Below, piece after piece: positions 32,135 to 40,590 of a DNA stretch of 64,000 bases; the stretch's first letter is position 1; every line of letters begins with the position of its first letter. Under the pieces are notes generated by a model. It had not been told where the DNA came from and made no database searches. It saw nothing but the letters and a program-made list of their open reading frames with translations. Source of the stretch: JBBDRJ01 sp963766295 (GTDB taxonomy: Bacteria > Actinomycetota > JAICYB01); contig CAVXYW010000002.1 in assembly GCA_963766295.1 (NCBI GenBank), positions 1,240,001 to 1,304,000 on the forward strand. Reading direction: 5' to 3'. The position numbers and the translations under genes are program-made.

Positions 32135-34640
32135 GAAGGGCCGATCACTTCTAACCGGTCTCGGCATCGTCCTCGGCGTAGCGATCCTCTTCGGTGTCCT
32201 CGTCTCCAATGCGACGACGCAGAAGGGCGTCGACAACCTCATCGAAGACTTCACGGGCAAGGCCGATGTCGTAGCGATGCCCATCGGAGCGTTCGACGCG
32301 AAGATGCCGCCGGGAACCGTCGATGAGATCCGAAGTCTGCCCGACGTAAAGGATGTAGTCGGAGAGTTCGGCTTCAGCACCGTCCTTCCCGATGAGCTGA
32401 TCCCTGAGGACAAGAAGGACGAAGGAAGCGCCGTTGGGGGCGGAGGCTTCTCCGGAGACTTCGCCGATGTGTTCGTGTCGGGCATCGTTCCTTCGGAGGC
32501 ACAGAAGATCCAGACCTTCCAGTTCGCGGAAGGAACGTTCGCGCGAGTCGGCGCCGACGAAGTAGTGATCACTCAAACGCTGGCCGACGAGATCGACGTC
32601 GGACTAGGCGACCCGATCCGTTTGAAGGGTCGCGCTCAGGAGAAAAGCCTTCGCGTTGTCGGAATCCTCGAGAAGAAGGGTGCCGGACGAGCCGGCGATG
32701 GGCACGGGATGTTCGCTTCCCCCGACATTGTCCGCACGATGGACGGCGAAAGCCCTGATGCATACAACGGAGCCTCAGCGATCCTCACTGGCGGAACCGA
32801 TATCGATCAGTGGATCGACGACCACAGCGAGTCGTCTCCCGGCGTCCGCTTCCAGAACGCCGAGACACTCGCTCAAGGCTTTCGTGAATTCCTGACCGTC
32901 TTCGGCACCTTCCTAACGTTCTTCGCCGCGATCACGCTCTTTGTGGGAGCGTTCCTCATCTACCTGACGTTGTCGATGGCCGTGATCGAGCGCACCCGTA
33001 TGTACGGGACGTTGCGCGCGCTCGGCGCCACTCGAAAACAGGTAAGGCGTGTCGTTCTCACCGAAGCGATCGCGCTCGGCTTCGTTTCGTCGATCATCGG
33101 GCTCGCTCTCGGACTCCTGTTGGCCCTCGGACTTCTCCAACTGATCGGCGGCCTGTTCGAGCTCGATCTCCCAGGCCTCGTCGTGCAGCCGGCGGCGGCC
33201 ATCGCTGCGGTTCTCGTCGGACTGATCGTCACTACTCTGTCGGCGCTCATCCCTGCACGACGCGCGAGCCGGCTCGCACCGGTAGAGGCGATGAAGGGCG
33301 ACTACGCACGCGACACTCGCTTGGGACGCGCTTGGATAGTCGGCGCGGGCCTGATGGTCGTCTCCATCGGACTGATGTTCGTGCTGCCCGATGCCAGTGG
33401 ATCGATAGCGGTCATCGGCTTGCTCTTCGGCGCCGTGTTGCTCGTACCCCTTCTGCTTCGACCGCTGGCTTCGCTGCTCGGCCGGATCACGAACCGCATG
33501 GCACGCGGGGTGGGCGATATAGCCGTCCTACATCTCGCTAAGGAACGCAGCCGATCCGCTTACACACTCGCCCTGGTCATGGTCGTGATGGCGATGCTCT
33601 TTGCAACGGGCGGCATGTTCCTGTCCGTGCGCGCGAGCATTCACGATCTCGTAGAGCAGCAGTTCGGGGCCGATCTCTTGGTCGAGTCCAGGACTCCAGA
33701 TGACGGCTCGCTGAAGGAACAGCTGGAGGCCCGGGACGATATAGACATTGCATCCCCAGGTCGTTTCGGCATCGCCACTGCAACCGATCCCGAAGGCGAG
33801 AAGGAAGAGGTCTTCGTAAACACCATCGAGACCGAATCGTACTTCGCCGTCTCCAGCTTTTACTGGAAAGACGGTGACGACGAGTCAGCACGCGAGGCAC
33901 TCGAACGCGGCGGCGCGATCCTGATGTCGAACGAGGTCGGACGTCAGTTCGAGCTCGAACGCGGCGACACGTTCGAGCTCGAGACGGCGAAGGGAGTTGT
34001 GCCCTTCGAGATCGCAGCTACCTACAGCTCCTCATTCGGTCCGCCGGAGATCACGATGGGGATCAAGGATGCCCAAGAGCATCTGACCATCGGGCGCCCG
34101 ATGGGCTACCTCGTGAACGTCGCGGAGGGCGAGGATCCAATCGAGGTCGGAAACCGGCTGGAGACGCTTCCCAACCAGGAGTTGCGTACCGAGACCCAAG
34201 CTCAACTGAAGACCGAGGCAAGCAACGAGGTCGCCACGTTCTTCCAGATCATCTACGCCATTCTTCTCATCGCCGCCATCGTTGGGTTGCTTGGGCTGGC
34301 GAACACGCTGGCGATGTCCGTGCTGCATCGGTTCCGCGAGATCGGCATCCTGCGAGCGATCGGTGTCACGCGCTCGCAGACCTGGCGGATGGTCTTGGTG
34401 GAGTCGGCGACGATGGGACTTACTGCATTCGTCCTTGCATTGCCGCTGGGCTGGCTACTGACCTACCTCATCACGAATGTCGCCGGCGAAGGCTTCGGCT
34501 CGGAAATCCAGACCATCTACCCGTGGATCTGGATCCCATTTGTCTTCCTGTTCGGTGTGGTGATCGCGATAGTCGCGGCCATCGCGCCCGGGCGTCGCGC
34601 TGCTCGCCTGCACGTCGTGAACGCCTTGCAATACGAATAG
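32091..34640 (+). CDS. MacB/FtsX-family ABC transporter permease
   Basis: 849 residues from the GTG at 32091, chosen because GGGGAGGTGA lies just upstream (a GTG at 32064 has none). Architecture: membrane helix (GLGIVLGVAILFGVLV), a MacB periplasmic core (residues 40-260), a first FtsX block with three helices (TFFAAITLFVGAFLIY, AIALGFVSSIIGLALG), then helices near residues 425-470, a second periplasmic core and a second FtsX block (IIYAILLIAAIVGLLGLAN, FGVVIAIVAAIAPG). This tandem-FtsX layout is common in actinomycetes for lipid, peptide or lipoprotein export. Its partner ATPase is the frameshifted gene upstream. Confidence 0.88.
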   Translation: MRALSSLGSKSLAHRKGRSLLTGLGIVLGVAILFGVLVSNATTQKGVDNLIEDFTGKADVVAMPIGAFDAKMPPGTVDEIRSLPDVKDVVGEFGFSTVLPDELIPEDKKDEGSAVGGGGFSGDFADVFVSGIVPSEAQKIQTFQFAEGTFARVGADEVVITQTLADEIDVGLGDPIRLKGRAQEKSLRVVGILEKKGAGRAGDGHGMFASPDIVRTMDGESPDAYNGASAILTGGTDIDQWIDDHSESSPGVRFQNAETLAQGFREFLTVFGTFLTFFAAITLFVGAFLIYLTLSMAVIERTRMYGTLRALGATRKQVRRVVLTEAIALGFVSSIIGLALGLLLALGLLQLIGGLFELDLPGLVVQPAAAIAAVLVGLIVTTLSALIPARRASRLAPVEAMKGDYARDTRLGRAWIVGAGLMVVSIGLMFVLPDASGSIAVIGLLFGAVLLVPLLLRPLASLLGRITNRMARGVGDIAVLHLAKERSRSAYTLALVMVVMAMLFATGGMFLSVRASIHDLVEQQFGADLLVESRTPDDGSLKEQLEARDDIDIASPGRFGIATATDPEGEKEEVFVNTIETESYFAVSSFYWKDGDDESAREALERGGAILMSNEVGRQFELERGDTFELETAKGVVPFEIAATYSSSFGPPEITMGIKDAQEHLTIGRPMGYLVNVAEGEDPIEVGNRLETLPNQELRTETQAQLKTEASNEVATFFQIIYAILLIAAIVGLLGLANTLAMSVLHRFREIGILRAIGVTRSQTWRMVLVESATMGLTAFVLALPLGWLLTYLITNVAGEGFGSEIQTIYPWIWIPFVFLFGVVIAIVAAIAPGRRAARLHVVNALQYE

Positions 34641-34657
34641 CGCTGAAACGCGAGTAG

Positions 34658-35227
34658 CTAGAGCTTCTTCAGTAACTCGTGCAGCGCCCGAGACCTGTGT
34701 GAGATCCGGTTCTTCTCTGCATCCGGCATCTCGGCAGCGGTCCTGACTTCACCTTCGGGGATGAACACCGGGTCATAACCGAATCCGTTGTCGCCTCGCG
34801 GACCGTCGGCGATAGATCCTTCGAGAACCCCTTCGCCGACGATCTCGGCCCCAGAGGTGTAGATAAGTACGGCGACTGCTCGGAACCGCGCGGTTCGCTT
34901 GCCTTCCGGGACGTCTTTCATGAGCCGCAGGAGCTTCTCGTTGTTCTCGGCTCCCGACGCGCCGGCCCGCGCAAAGCGTGCCGAACGCAACCCGGGCAAT
35001 CCGTTCAAGGCGTCGACCTCGAGACCGGCGTCCTCGGCGAGAACGGGTGCATGAACCATCCGAAGCGTCGCCGTGGCCTTCAGTCGCGCGTTCTCCAGAT
35101 ACGTGACTCCGTTCTCTACTTCGCCGAGCCATACCGGCATCGTGACGATCTCCACGCCGCTCGCGCTCAGGATCGCTTCGGCCTCGCGAACCTTCCCGGG
35201 GTTGGACGTGGCGAGAACGACGCGCAC
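34658..35227 (-). CDS. rdgB: XTP/dITP diphosphatase (HAM1/RdgB)
   Basis: 189 residues. Removes non-canonical purine nucleoside triphosphates (ITP, XTP) to protect DNA. Pattern: VVLATSNPGKVREAEAIL at the N-terminus, LAEDAGLEVDAL, GYDPVF and ISHRSRAL at the C-terminus. Its start at 35227 lies one base after the rph stop, giving rph-rdgB as in Mycobacterium tuberculosis Rv1340-Rv1341. Confidence 0.95.
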   Translation of the reverse strand: MRVVLATSNPGKVREAEAILSASGVEIVTMPVWLGEVENGVTYLENARLKATATLRMVHAPVLAEDAGLEVDALNGLPGLRSARFARAGASGAENNEKLLRLMKDVPEGKRTARFRAVAVLIYTSGAEIVGEGVLEGSIADGPRGDNGFGYDPVFIPEGEVRTAAEMPDAEKNRISHRSRALHELLKKL

Positions 35228-35228
35228 G

Positions 35229-35951
35229 TCAGCCGTTCAACGCTTGGCGCTGTGCGGCGACGAGCTGCGAGATGCCGGCGCTGGCTACGTCAAGCATCCC
35301 GTCCAGCGTTTCCCGTTCGAATGCATCGCCCTCAGCCGTTCCCTGGACCTCGACGAAGCGACCGGCTCCCGTCATTACGACGTTCATATCCACTTCCGCT
35401 CGCGAATCCTCGGGGTAGTCGAGGTCGAGACACACATCGTCACCGATCATCCCGACGCTCACGGCCGCGACGTGATCGAGAACCGGGTCCTTCTTGATAA
35501 GTCCCTTTTCCTGCTGCGCTCGAATCGCATCGACGAGCGCGACGAACCCACCGGTTATCGACGCCGTCCGCGTCCCGCCGTCGGCCACCAAACAATCGCA
35601 ATCGACCGTGAACGTGAAGGGGCCCAGGCCCTTCATATCGATCACCGAACGCAAGGATCGTCCGATCAGCCGCTGGATCTCCTGGGTCCGCCCCGATAGT
35701 CGTCCTCGCGCAGCTTCACGAGGTGAACGCTCGGCCGTCGAGCTGGGCAGCATCGAGTACTCAGCGGTGACCCAGCCCCGTCCCCGGCCTTCGAGGAACG
35801 GAGGCACACCTTCCTCCACTGTTGCCGCACACACGACGCGAGTCTTTCCAAAGGAGATCAGGCAAGACCCAGCTGGAAATTCGAGGTATCCGCGCTCTAT
35901 CAGCACGGGACGAAGATCATCAAGACCGCGACCGTCGGCTCGTTTGCTCAT
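35229..35951 (-). CDS. rph: ribonuclease PH
   Basis: 240 residues. Phosphorolytic 3'-5' exoribonuclease that trims tRNA 3' ends. Pattern: RADGRGLDDLRPV near the N-terminus, GKTRVVCAATVEEGVPPF, GWVTAEYSMLPSSTAERSPREA, GRTQEIQRLIGRSLRSV, and DCDCLVADGGTRTASITG. It lies nine bases after the MBL-fold gene stop and ahead of rdgB. Confidence 0.97.
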   Translation of the reverse strand: MSKRADGRGLDDLRPVLIERGYLEFPAGSCLISFGKTRVVCAATVEEGVPPFLEGRGRGWVTAEYSMLPSSTAERSPREAARGRLSGRTQEIQRLIGRSLRSVIDMKGLGPFTFTVDCDCLVADGGTRTASITGGFVALVDAIRAQQEKGLIKKDPVLDHVAAVSVGMIGDDVCLDLDYPEDSRAEVDMNVVMTGAGRFVEVQGTAEGDAFERETLDGMLDVASAGISQLVAAQRQALNG

Positions 35952-35960
35952 TTGTGGAGG

Positions 35961-36704
35961 CTAGACGGTGTACCGCTTGCCTTCGACGGCGGCCGACAAG
36001 TCCCCGGGGTATTTGGTCGCGGCTTCGCTTACGGCTTCCTCTGGTTCGATCGTCGGCCAGATGTGCGTGAGCAGCACGCGCTTCGCGCCGGCCTCTTGTG
36101 CCATGGCCCCGGTTTCGGCGGCCCACATGTGGATGTCGGGATCCGCTTCGACTCGCGCCACATAAGTCGCTTCGGTGATCAACAGGTCGGCGTCGGCACA
36201 ATGGCCGGCCAATTCTGGAAATGCAGCGGAATCGGCGGTGTACACGGCTTTACTCCCATTGGCGGTGATGCGCACGCCGTACGTTTCCGGAGGGTGTTTC
36301 GTCCGGAAGGCATCGAAACGTATCGCTCCGACTTCGAACGCGTCGGCGATCGGCCTGAACTCCATCACACGATTGAAGGTTTTGAGCGATCCTCTACCGA
36401 CGGACATGGTGGCAGCCTTGCGCACTTCGTCGGTTGTGTAGACGGGTATCGGCGACGCCGGCGGATCGGGGTTGAAGCCTAGGTAATACATGAACGGAAG
36501 GATGTCGGCGATGTGGTCGGCGTGAACATGTGACAAAACGACAGCGTCGACCTGTTTTCCTTCGATGTGCTGTTGAAGACGCGAGAATGTTCCGTTGCCG
36601 GCGTCGAGCCATACGCTCGTGCCTCCGCTCTGAACCAGGAAACCCGAACACGCTCCGCCCGGCCGTGGGTACGCTGCTCCGCATCCGAGGACCGTGATGT
36701 CCAT
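35961..36704 (-). CDS. MBL-fold metallohydrolase, Rv1339-like (possible cyclic-nucleotide phosphodiesterase)
   Basis: 247 residues. The metallo-beta-lactamase motif is SHVHADHIAD near residues 58-67, with further ligands in YTADSA and LLTHIWP. It fits the ribonuclease-Z/PDE-like branch. In Mycobacterium tuberculosis the gene at the same place (between murI and rph) is Rv1339, reported as an atypical class II cAMP phosphodiesterase. Two class III cyclases elsewhere in this window make that role attractive, but it is inferred from position and fold only. Confidence 0.85.
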   Translation of the reverse strand: MDITVLGCGAAYPRPGGACSGFLVQSGGTSVWLDAGNGTFSRLQQHIEGKQVDAVVLSHVHADHIADILPFMYYLGFNPDPPASPIPVYTTDEVRKAATMSVGRGSLKTFNRVMEFRPIADAFEVGAIRFDAFRTKHPPETYGVRITANGSKAVYTADSAAFPELAGHCADADLLITEATYVARVEADPDIHMWAAETGAMAQEAGAKRVLLTHIWPTIEPEEAVSEAATKYPGDLSAAVEGKRYTV

Positions 36705-36730
36705 GTAAGCCGAGCCTAACCGAGGGCCGG

Positions 36731-37531
36731 CTAGCCAAGTGGGTGTTTTTTCACACCTGCGACGACCGGACCAAGGAAACGCGGAGCAAATCGGCTGAAC
36801 TCTTCCTCGTCGCCCGACGCATAGAACTCATACGTCGGAGTTCTTGACTCGTCGGTCAATAACCCGTTTGCAATAAGTACCGTGTACACGTCCTTCGCGG
36901 TTTCTTCGGCGGATGAAACCAGCAGAACGTTCGGCCCCATGACGTACTGGATAATCCCCGCGAGGAGCGGGTAGTGCGTGCAGCCGAGAATTAGAGTATC
37001 GACCTCCGACTGCTTCAGCTCGTTCAGATAACCCTCGGCTACCTCGAGCGCCCGACGACCGGTCGTCTCGCCGCGCTCGGCTAGCTTGACGAACTCGGGG
37101 CAAGCCTTTGCAAAGACCTCGACCGGCTGCCGTGTGCGAATCAGCGCTTCCTCGTACTGGCGAGAACTGATCGTGGCCTGCGTTCCGATGATCCCGACCT
37201 TCTTATTGCGCGTGAGGCGCGCCGCAGTTTGTGCAGGCGGATCGATCACCGTCACGAGCGGCACATCGAGTTTGGGCCGACCCAAACTCGCAAGCGCGGA
37301 CGACGCGGAGTTGCATCCGACGACGATGAGCTTGACGTCCTGATCGACGAGGAAGTCGATGATCTCCTTCGAGTACTTGTGGACCTCCTCGAGAGGTTTG
37401 GGTCCGTACGGGGTTCGTGCCGTGTCGCCGAAGTAGACGACCGACTCGTGCGGAAGAACATCGATAACGGCGCGCGTGACCGTTAGTCCTCCAAGTCCGG
37501 AGTCGAAGACCCCGATCGGTCGATCACTCAA
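36731..37531 (-). CDS. murI: glutamate racemase
   Basis: 266 residues from a TTG at 37531 (MSDRPIGVFDSG); the frame stays open to 37657 but runs into the ferritin gene. Makes D-glutamate for peptidoglycan. Pattern: IGVFDSGLGGLTV, Cys 1 in VVGCNSASSA, Cys 2 and His in ILGCTHYPLL. It is 7 bp after the ferritin stop and precedes the MBL gene. A 10-bp perfect inverted repeat in the region encoding the conserved middle has no obvious role. Confidence 0.95.
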   Translation of the reverse strand: MSDRPIGVFDSGLGGLTVTRAVIDVLPHESVVYFGDTARTPYGPKPLEEVHKYSKEIIDFLVDQDVKLIVVGCNSASSALASLGRPKLDVPLVTVIDPPAQTAARLTRNKKVGIIGTQATISSRQYEEALIRTRQPVEVFAKACPEFVKLAERGETTGRRALEVAEGYLNELKQSEVDTLILGCTHYPLLAGIIQYVMGPNVLLVSSAEETAKDVYTVLIANGLLTDESRTPTYEFYASGDEEEFSRFAPRFLGPVVAGVKKHPLG

Positions 37532-37538
37532 AGGGCTC

Positions 37539-38072
37539 TCAGCCCCCGGATTCGCCCGCAGCTGCCGGCGCCGTGGGGTCTTCCGCACCGCGCACGGACT
37601 CACGCACGAGGTACTCCTCGACGAAGAGTGGCTGGTCCCCTGCCCGCTTTGCGACATCGAGCAAGGACTGCATTAGCGCGACCTCCTCGATCTGCTCTTT
37701 GAGGAACCACTGGACGAACTGCTCGCTCAGATAGTCCTTCTCGTCGCGCGCAACACCGACGAGGTCCGAGATCTGCCTGCCGACTTCTTGCTCCTGCTTC
37801 AGAGCGACCTCGATCGGCTCGATGAAGCTCTTGAACGACGTCTTCGGAGCTTCCACTCCCGGGATAACCGGCTGAACGTTGGTGTCGAGCAGGTACTGGA
37901 TCATCATCATCGCGTGGACGCGTTCTTCCTTTGCCTGCTCGTAGAAGAAGGCGGCAAGCCTGGGTAGCGTGTCACCGTCGTAGTAGATGGCCGCCGCAAC
38001 GTATTGCTGAGAAGCGGCGAACTCACGTCCGATCTGTGCGTTCAACTGGGTAATGAACTTCTTGGCCGGCAT
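37539..38072 (-). CDS. ferritin
   Basis: 177 residues, ATG at 38072 after AGGAGGGAG. Four-helix-bundle iron store. Ferroxidase ligands are seen in REFAASQQY (helix A), EQAKEERVHAMMMIQYL (Glu-x-x-His, helix B) and FLKEQIEEVALM (helix C/D). The C-terminus is Ala/Gly/Asp-rich, as in other actinobacterial ferritins. It sits between cysM and murI, where Mycobacterium tuberculosis has the rhomboid Rv1337. Confidence 0.9.
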   Translation of the reverse strand: MPAKKFITQLNAQIGREFAASQQYVAAAIYYDGDTLPRLAAFFYEQAKEERVHAMMMIQYLLDTNVQPVIPGVEAPKTSFKSFIEPIEVALKQEQEVGRQISDLVGVARDEKDYLSEQFVQWFLKEQIEEVALMQSLLDVAKRAGDQPLFVEEYLVRESVRGAEDPTAPAAAGESGG

Positions 38073-38138
38073 AACTCTCCCTCCTGTTCAGGCAGCCGTG
38101 GCCCGCGACGAAGCTTCAGCTTCGGAGCGGCAGCACGT

Positions 38139-39071
38139 TCACCACCAGATCTGACCTTCCATGTCCTTCTCTACCTTTTCAGGATCCTCCGTATGTACCC
38201 CGGTGGACAGATACTTCCACCCGCCGTCGGCGAGCAGGACGACGCACACCTTGGAACCAACCGACTTGATCGCTCGGATCGCCACGTGCAACGCGGCTCC
38301 CGATGAGATGCCGGCGAACACTCCTTCTTGCTCGAACAGTGCGCGTGTCGCGGCGAAGGCGTCCTTGGAGCTGACTATGAACTTCCTGTCGATGACGCTC
38401 GGATCCAGGACGGGCGGGATGTAACCCTCCTCGAGAGATCGCAAACCTTGGACGAGATCTCCCGCCGGCGGCTCGGCAGCTACGACCTTGACGTCCGGGT
38501 TGTGCTTCTTCAGCCGGTGACCGACACCGGTAAGCGTTCCACCCGTACCGAGGCCGGCAACGAACATGTCGACCTCGGGGAGGTCACGGATGATCTCCTG
38601 TGCGGTTCCGAACTCGTGCGCGGCCGGATTCGCGAGGTTCTCGTACTGATTGAGCATCAAGTACTTCGGGTTGGTGTCCGCCATCTCGGTGGCGACACGG
38701 ATGGCACCGTTCGTACCTTGGTCGCCCGGCGACAGATGCACGGTCGCTCCATACATCTCGAGCATTCGACGTCGCTCGATCGAAACCGATTCCGGCATGA
38801 CGATCTCCAGCGATATCCCTTTGAGCCGGCAGATCATCGCCATCGAGATCCCCGTGTTTCCGGACGACGGCTCGAGCAGGATGCGATCGTCGGCCAGCGG
38901 ACCGCGGCGCTCGGCGTCGGCGATCATCTGCTTCGCGATGCGGTCCTTTACCGAGCCCGTGGGGTTCTGTCCCTCGAGCTTCGCGTAGAGGCGGCACCCT
39001 TCAGGCGAAAGATTCGGGAGACCAACGAGCGGCGTTTCGCCTATCGCGGCGATGGCGTCCTCGAAACGCAA
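38139..39071 (-). CDS. cysM: cysteine synthase CysM (O-phosphoserine / CysO-thiocarboxylate type)
   Basis: 310 residues from a TTG at 39071 (MRFEDAIAAIGETP). PLP fold type II: PTGSVKDR (Schiff-base Lys), PSSGNTGISMAMI, GLGTGGTLTGVGHRL. The C-terminal DGGWKYLSTG and MEGQIWW resemble the Mycobacterium tuberculosis CysM tail that closes the active site and favours protein-bound sulfur. It lies 5 bp after cysO and two genes after moeB, so it probably takes sulfur from CysO-thiocarboxylate to make cysteine from O-phosphoserine. Confidence 0.93.
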   Translation of the reverse strand: MRFEDAIAAIGETPLVGLPNLSPEGCRLYAKLEGQNPTGSVKDRIAKQMIADAERRGPLADDRILLEPSSGNTGISMAMICRLKGISLEIVMPESVSIERRRMLEMYGATVHLSPGDQGTNGAIRVATEMADTNPKYLMLNQYENLANPAAHEFGTAQEIIRDLPEVDMFVAGLGTGGTLTGVGHRLKKHNPDVKVVAAEPPAGDLVQGLRSLEEGYIPPVLDPSVIDRKFIVSSKDAFAATRALFEQEGVFAGISSGAALHVAIRAIKSVGSKVCVVLLADGGWKYLSTGVHTEDPEKVEKDMEGQIWW

Positions 39072-39076
39072 GGTCG

Positions 39077-39352
39077 CTAACCCCCCGCGACGGCGGGAAG
39101 GATGCTTACGACGTCGCCGTCCGACACCTTCGTGTCGAGACCTTCCAGATAACGGACGTCCTCGTCGTTTGCGTAGACGTTAATGAAGCGGTGGAGCGCG
39201 CCGTCTTCGGAGATGACCTTCTGGCGGAACTCGGGGTAGCGGCCGGCTATGTCCTCGATGAGCTCGCGGATGGTCGAGCCGCTGGCGTCGATCGCCGCCT
39301 GGCCGTCGGTGTGCTTGCGCAGCACCGTTGGGATCTTCACCTGTACCGCCAT
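39077..39352 (-). CDS. cysO: sulfur-carrier protein CysO (MoaD/ThiS family)
   Basis: 91 residues ending in the diglycine needed for adenylation and thiocarboxylation (VSILPAVAGG). The beta-grasp fold pattern includes VKIPTVLRKHTDG, IRELIEDIAGRYPEF and FINVYANDEDVRYLEGLD. By neighbours (moeB upstream, mec further upstream, cysM downstream) it is the CysO sulfur carrier rather than molybdopterin MoaD. Its start is adjacent to the moeB stop. Confidence 0.93.
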   Translation of the reverse strand: MAVQVKIPTVLRKHTDGQAAIDASGSTIRELIEDIAGRYPEFRQKVISEDGALHRFINVYANDEDVRYLEGLDTKVSDGDVVSILPAVAGG

Positions 39353-40165
39353 CTAGCTCGTCACTCCGCAGAACTCCTCGTAGTCGATCAACGTCTTGAT
39401 CTCGGGGGATGACCCGCAGAGCGGGCACGACGCATCCCGCGTGACACGCACACGGGTGAATCGCACGTCCATCGCATCGTACAGAAGCAGGAACCCCACC
39501 AGCGGCATCCCTATGCCGCAGATGAGCTTTATGGCCTCCGTGGCCTGGATGGTGCCGATGGTCCCGGCCAGCACGCCGAACACGCCGGCCTGGGCGCAAT
39601 TGGGAACCGAGTCGGGCGGCGGAGGCTGCGGGAAGAGGCACCGGTAGCACGGTGAGTCGTCGCGGCGCGCGTCGAAGGTCGAGACCTGGCCCTCGAACTG
39701 GAAGATCGCGCCGTGCGCAAGCGGACGCTTGGTCAAGTAGCAGGCGTCGTTGACGAGGTATCGGGTCGGAAAGTTGTCGCTGCCGTCGAGGACCAGGTCG
39801 TAGGACTCGATCAGATCTAGGGCGTTGGACGAATCGAGCTTCGTGTCGATCCTTACGACGTTCACGTCCGGATTGATGTCCGCGATCGCCTCGGCCCCCG
39901 ATTCGGTCTTTGGACGTCCCACGTCATTCGATCCGTGAAGGATCTGACGCTGGAGATTCGTGATGTCGACGTGGTCGTGGTCGACGAGACCGATGGTTCC
40001 GACTCCGGCCGCAGCGAGGTAGAGCGCGGCCGGGGAGCCGAGTCCGCCGGCTCCGACGACGAGAACCTTCGAGTCGAGGAGCTTTCGCTGCCCTTCCCCG
40101 CCGACCTCGGGAAGGATGATGTGCCGCGCGTACCGATGGACCTGCTCGTCGGTGAAGTCGCTCAT
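39353..40165 (-). CDS. moeB: MoeB/ThiF-family adenylyltransferase (CysO-activating)
   Basis: 270 residues. ATP-binding glycine motif VVGAGGLGSPAALYLAA near residues 36-52, GLVDHDHVDITNLQRQ, DGSDNFPTRYLVN, and zinc pairs CYRC and CPLC. The Cys in SVPNCAQAGVFGVLAG is in the place of the usual active-site region. It has no C-terminal rhodanese domain, unlike MoeZ, so a separate sulfurtransferase must give the sulfur. Overlaps mec by ATGA. It probably adenylates CysO. Confidence 0.9.
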   Translation of the reverse strand: MSDFTDEQVHRYARHIILPEVGGEGQRKLLDSKVLVVGAGGLGSPAALYLAAAGVGTIGLVDHDHVDITNLQRQILHGSNDVGRPKTESGAEAIADINPDVNVVRIDTKLDSSNALDLIESYDLVLDGSDNFPTRYLVNDACYLTKRPLAHGAIFQFEGQVSTFDARRDDSPCYRCLFPQPPPPDSVPNCAQAGVFGVLAGTIGTIQATEAIKLICGIGMPLVGFLLLYDAMDVRFTRVRVTRDASCPLCGSSPEIKTLIDYEEFCGVTS

Positions 40166-40569
40166 GAGCCCGTGAACTCCAGGTCGATCTCCGTGACCTT
40201 TCCGTCAGTGATGCGAAACCCTCGGAGGTCGGGTGCATCTTCGTCCCGAAGAGAAACGATGAGGTAGATGGCATCGGAGTAATACGCCTGGACAACATCT
40301 GTAGCCGAGGGGTAGGCCGGTGAACGGGTGTGCGAGTGATAGATCCCCACGAGTTCGAGACCTTCTTCATCTATCTGGTTGAAGACCCGAAGCTGCTCCT
40401 TGGGCTCCATCCGGTAGATCACCGGGGAACGTTCGGCGTTGGTCATACGGAAGAGCTTCGTGGCCTCACCGTTGGTCCCGGCGATCAAGCCGCACGCTTC
40501 GTTCGGATGCTCCGATCGCGCCTGAGTGATGATCGAGTCGGCGAACTCCTTGGGTAGGCGCAACGTCAT
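40162..40569 (-). CDS. mec: JAMM metalloprotease Mec (CysO-cysteine hydrolase)
   Basis: 135 residues with the JAMM motif complete: Glu in HPNEACGLIAG, then GIYHSHTRSPAYPSATDV (H-x-H ... S ... D). Mec cleaves cysteine from the C-terminus of the CysO-cysteine adduct, regenerating CysO. First gene of mec-moeB-cysO-cysM. The upstream second cysteine synthase ends 21 bp before it. Confidence 0.93.
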   Translation of the reverse strand: MTLRLPKEFADSIITQARSEHPNEACGLIAGTNGEATKLFRMTNAERSPVIYRMEPKEQLRVFNQIDEEGLELVGIYHSHTRSPAYPSATDVVQAYYSDAIYLIVSLRDEDAPDLRGFRITDGKVTEIDLEFTGS

Positions 40570-40590
40570 CGTCGGACCAGCTTAAGCGCG

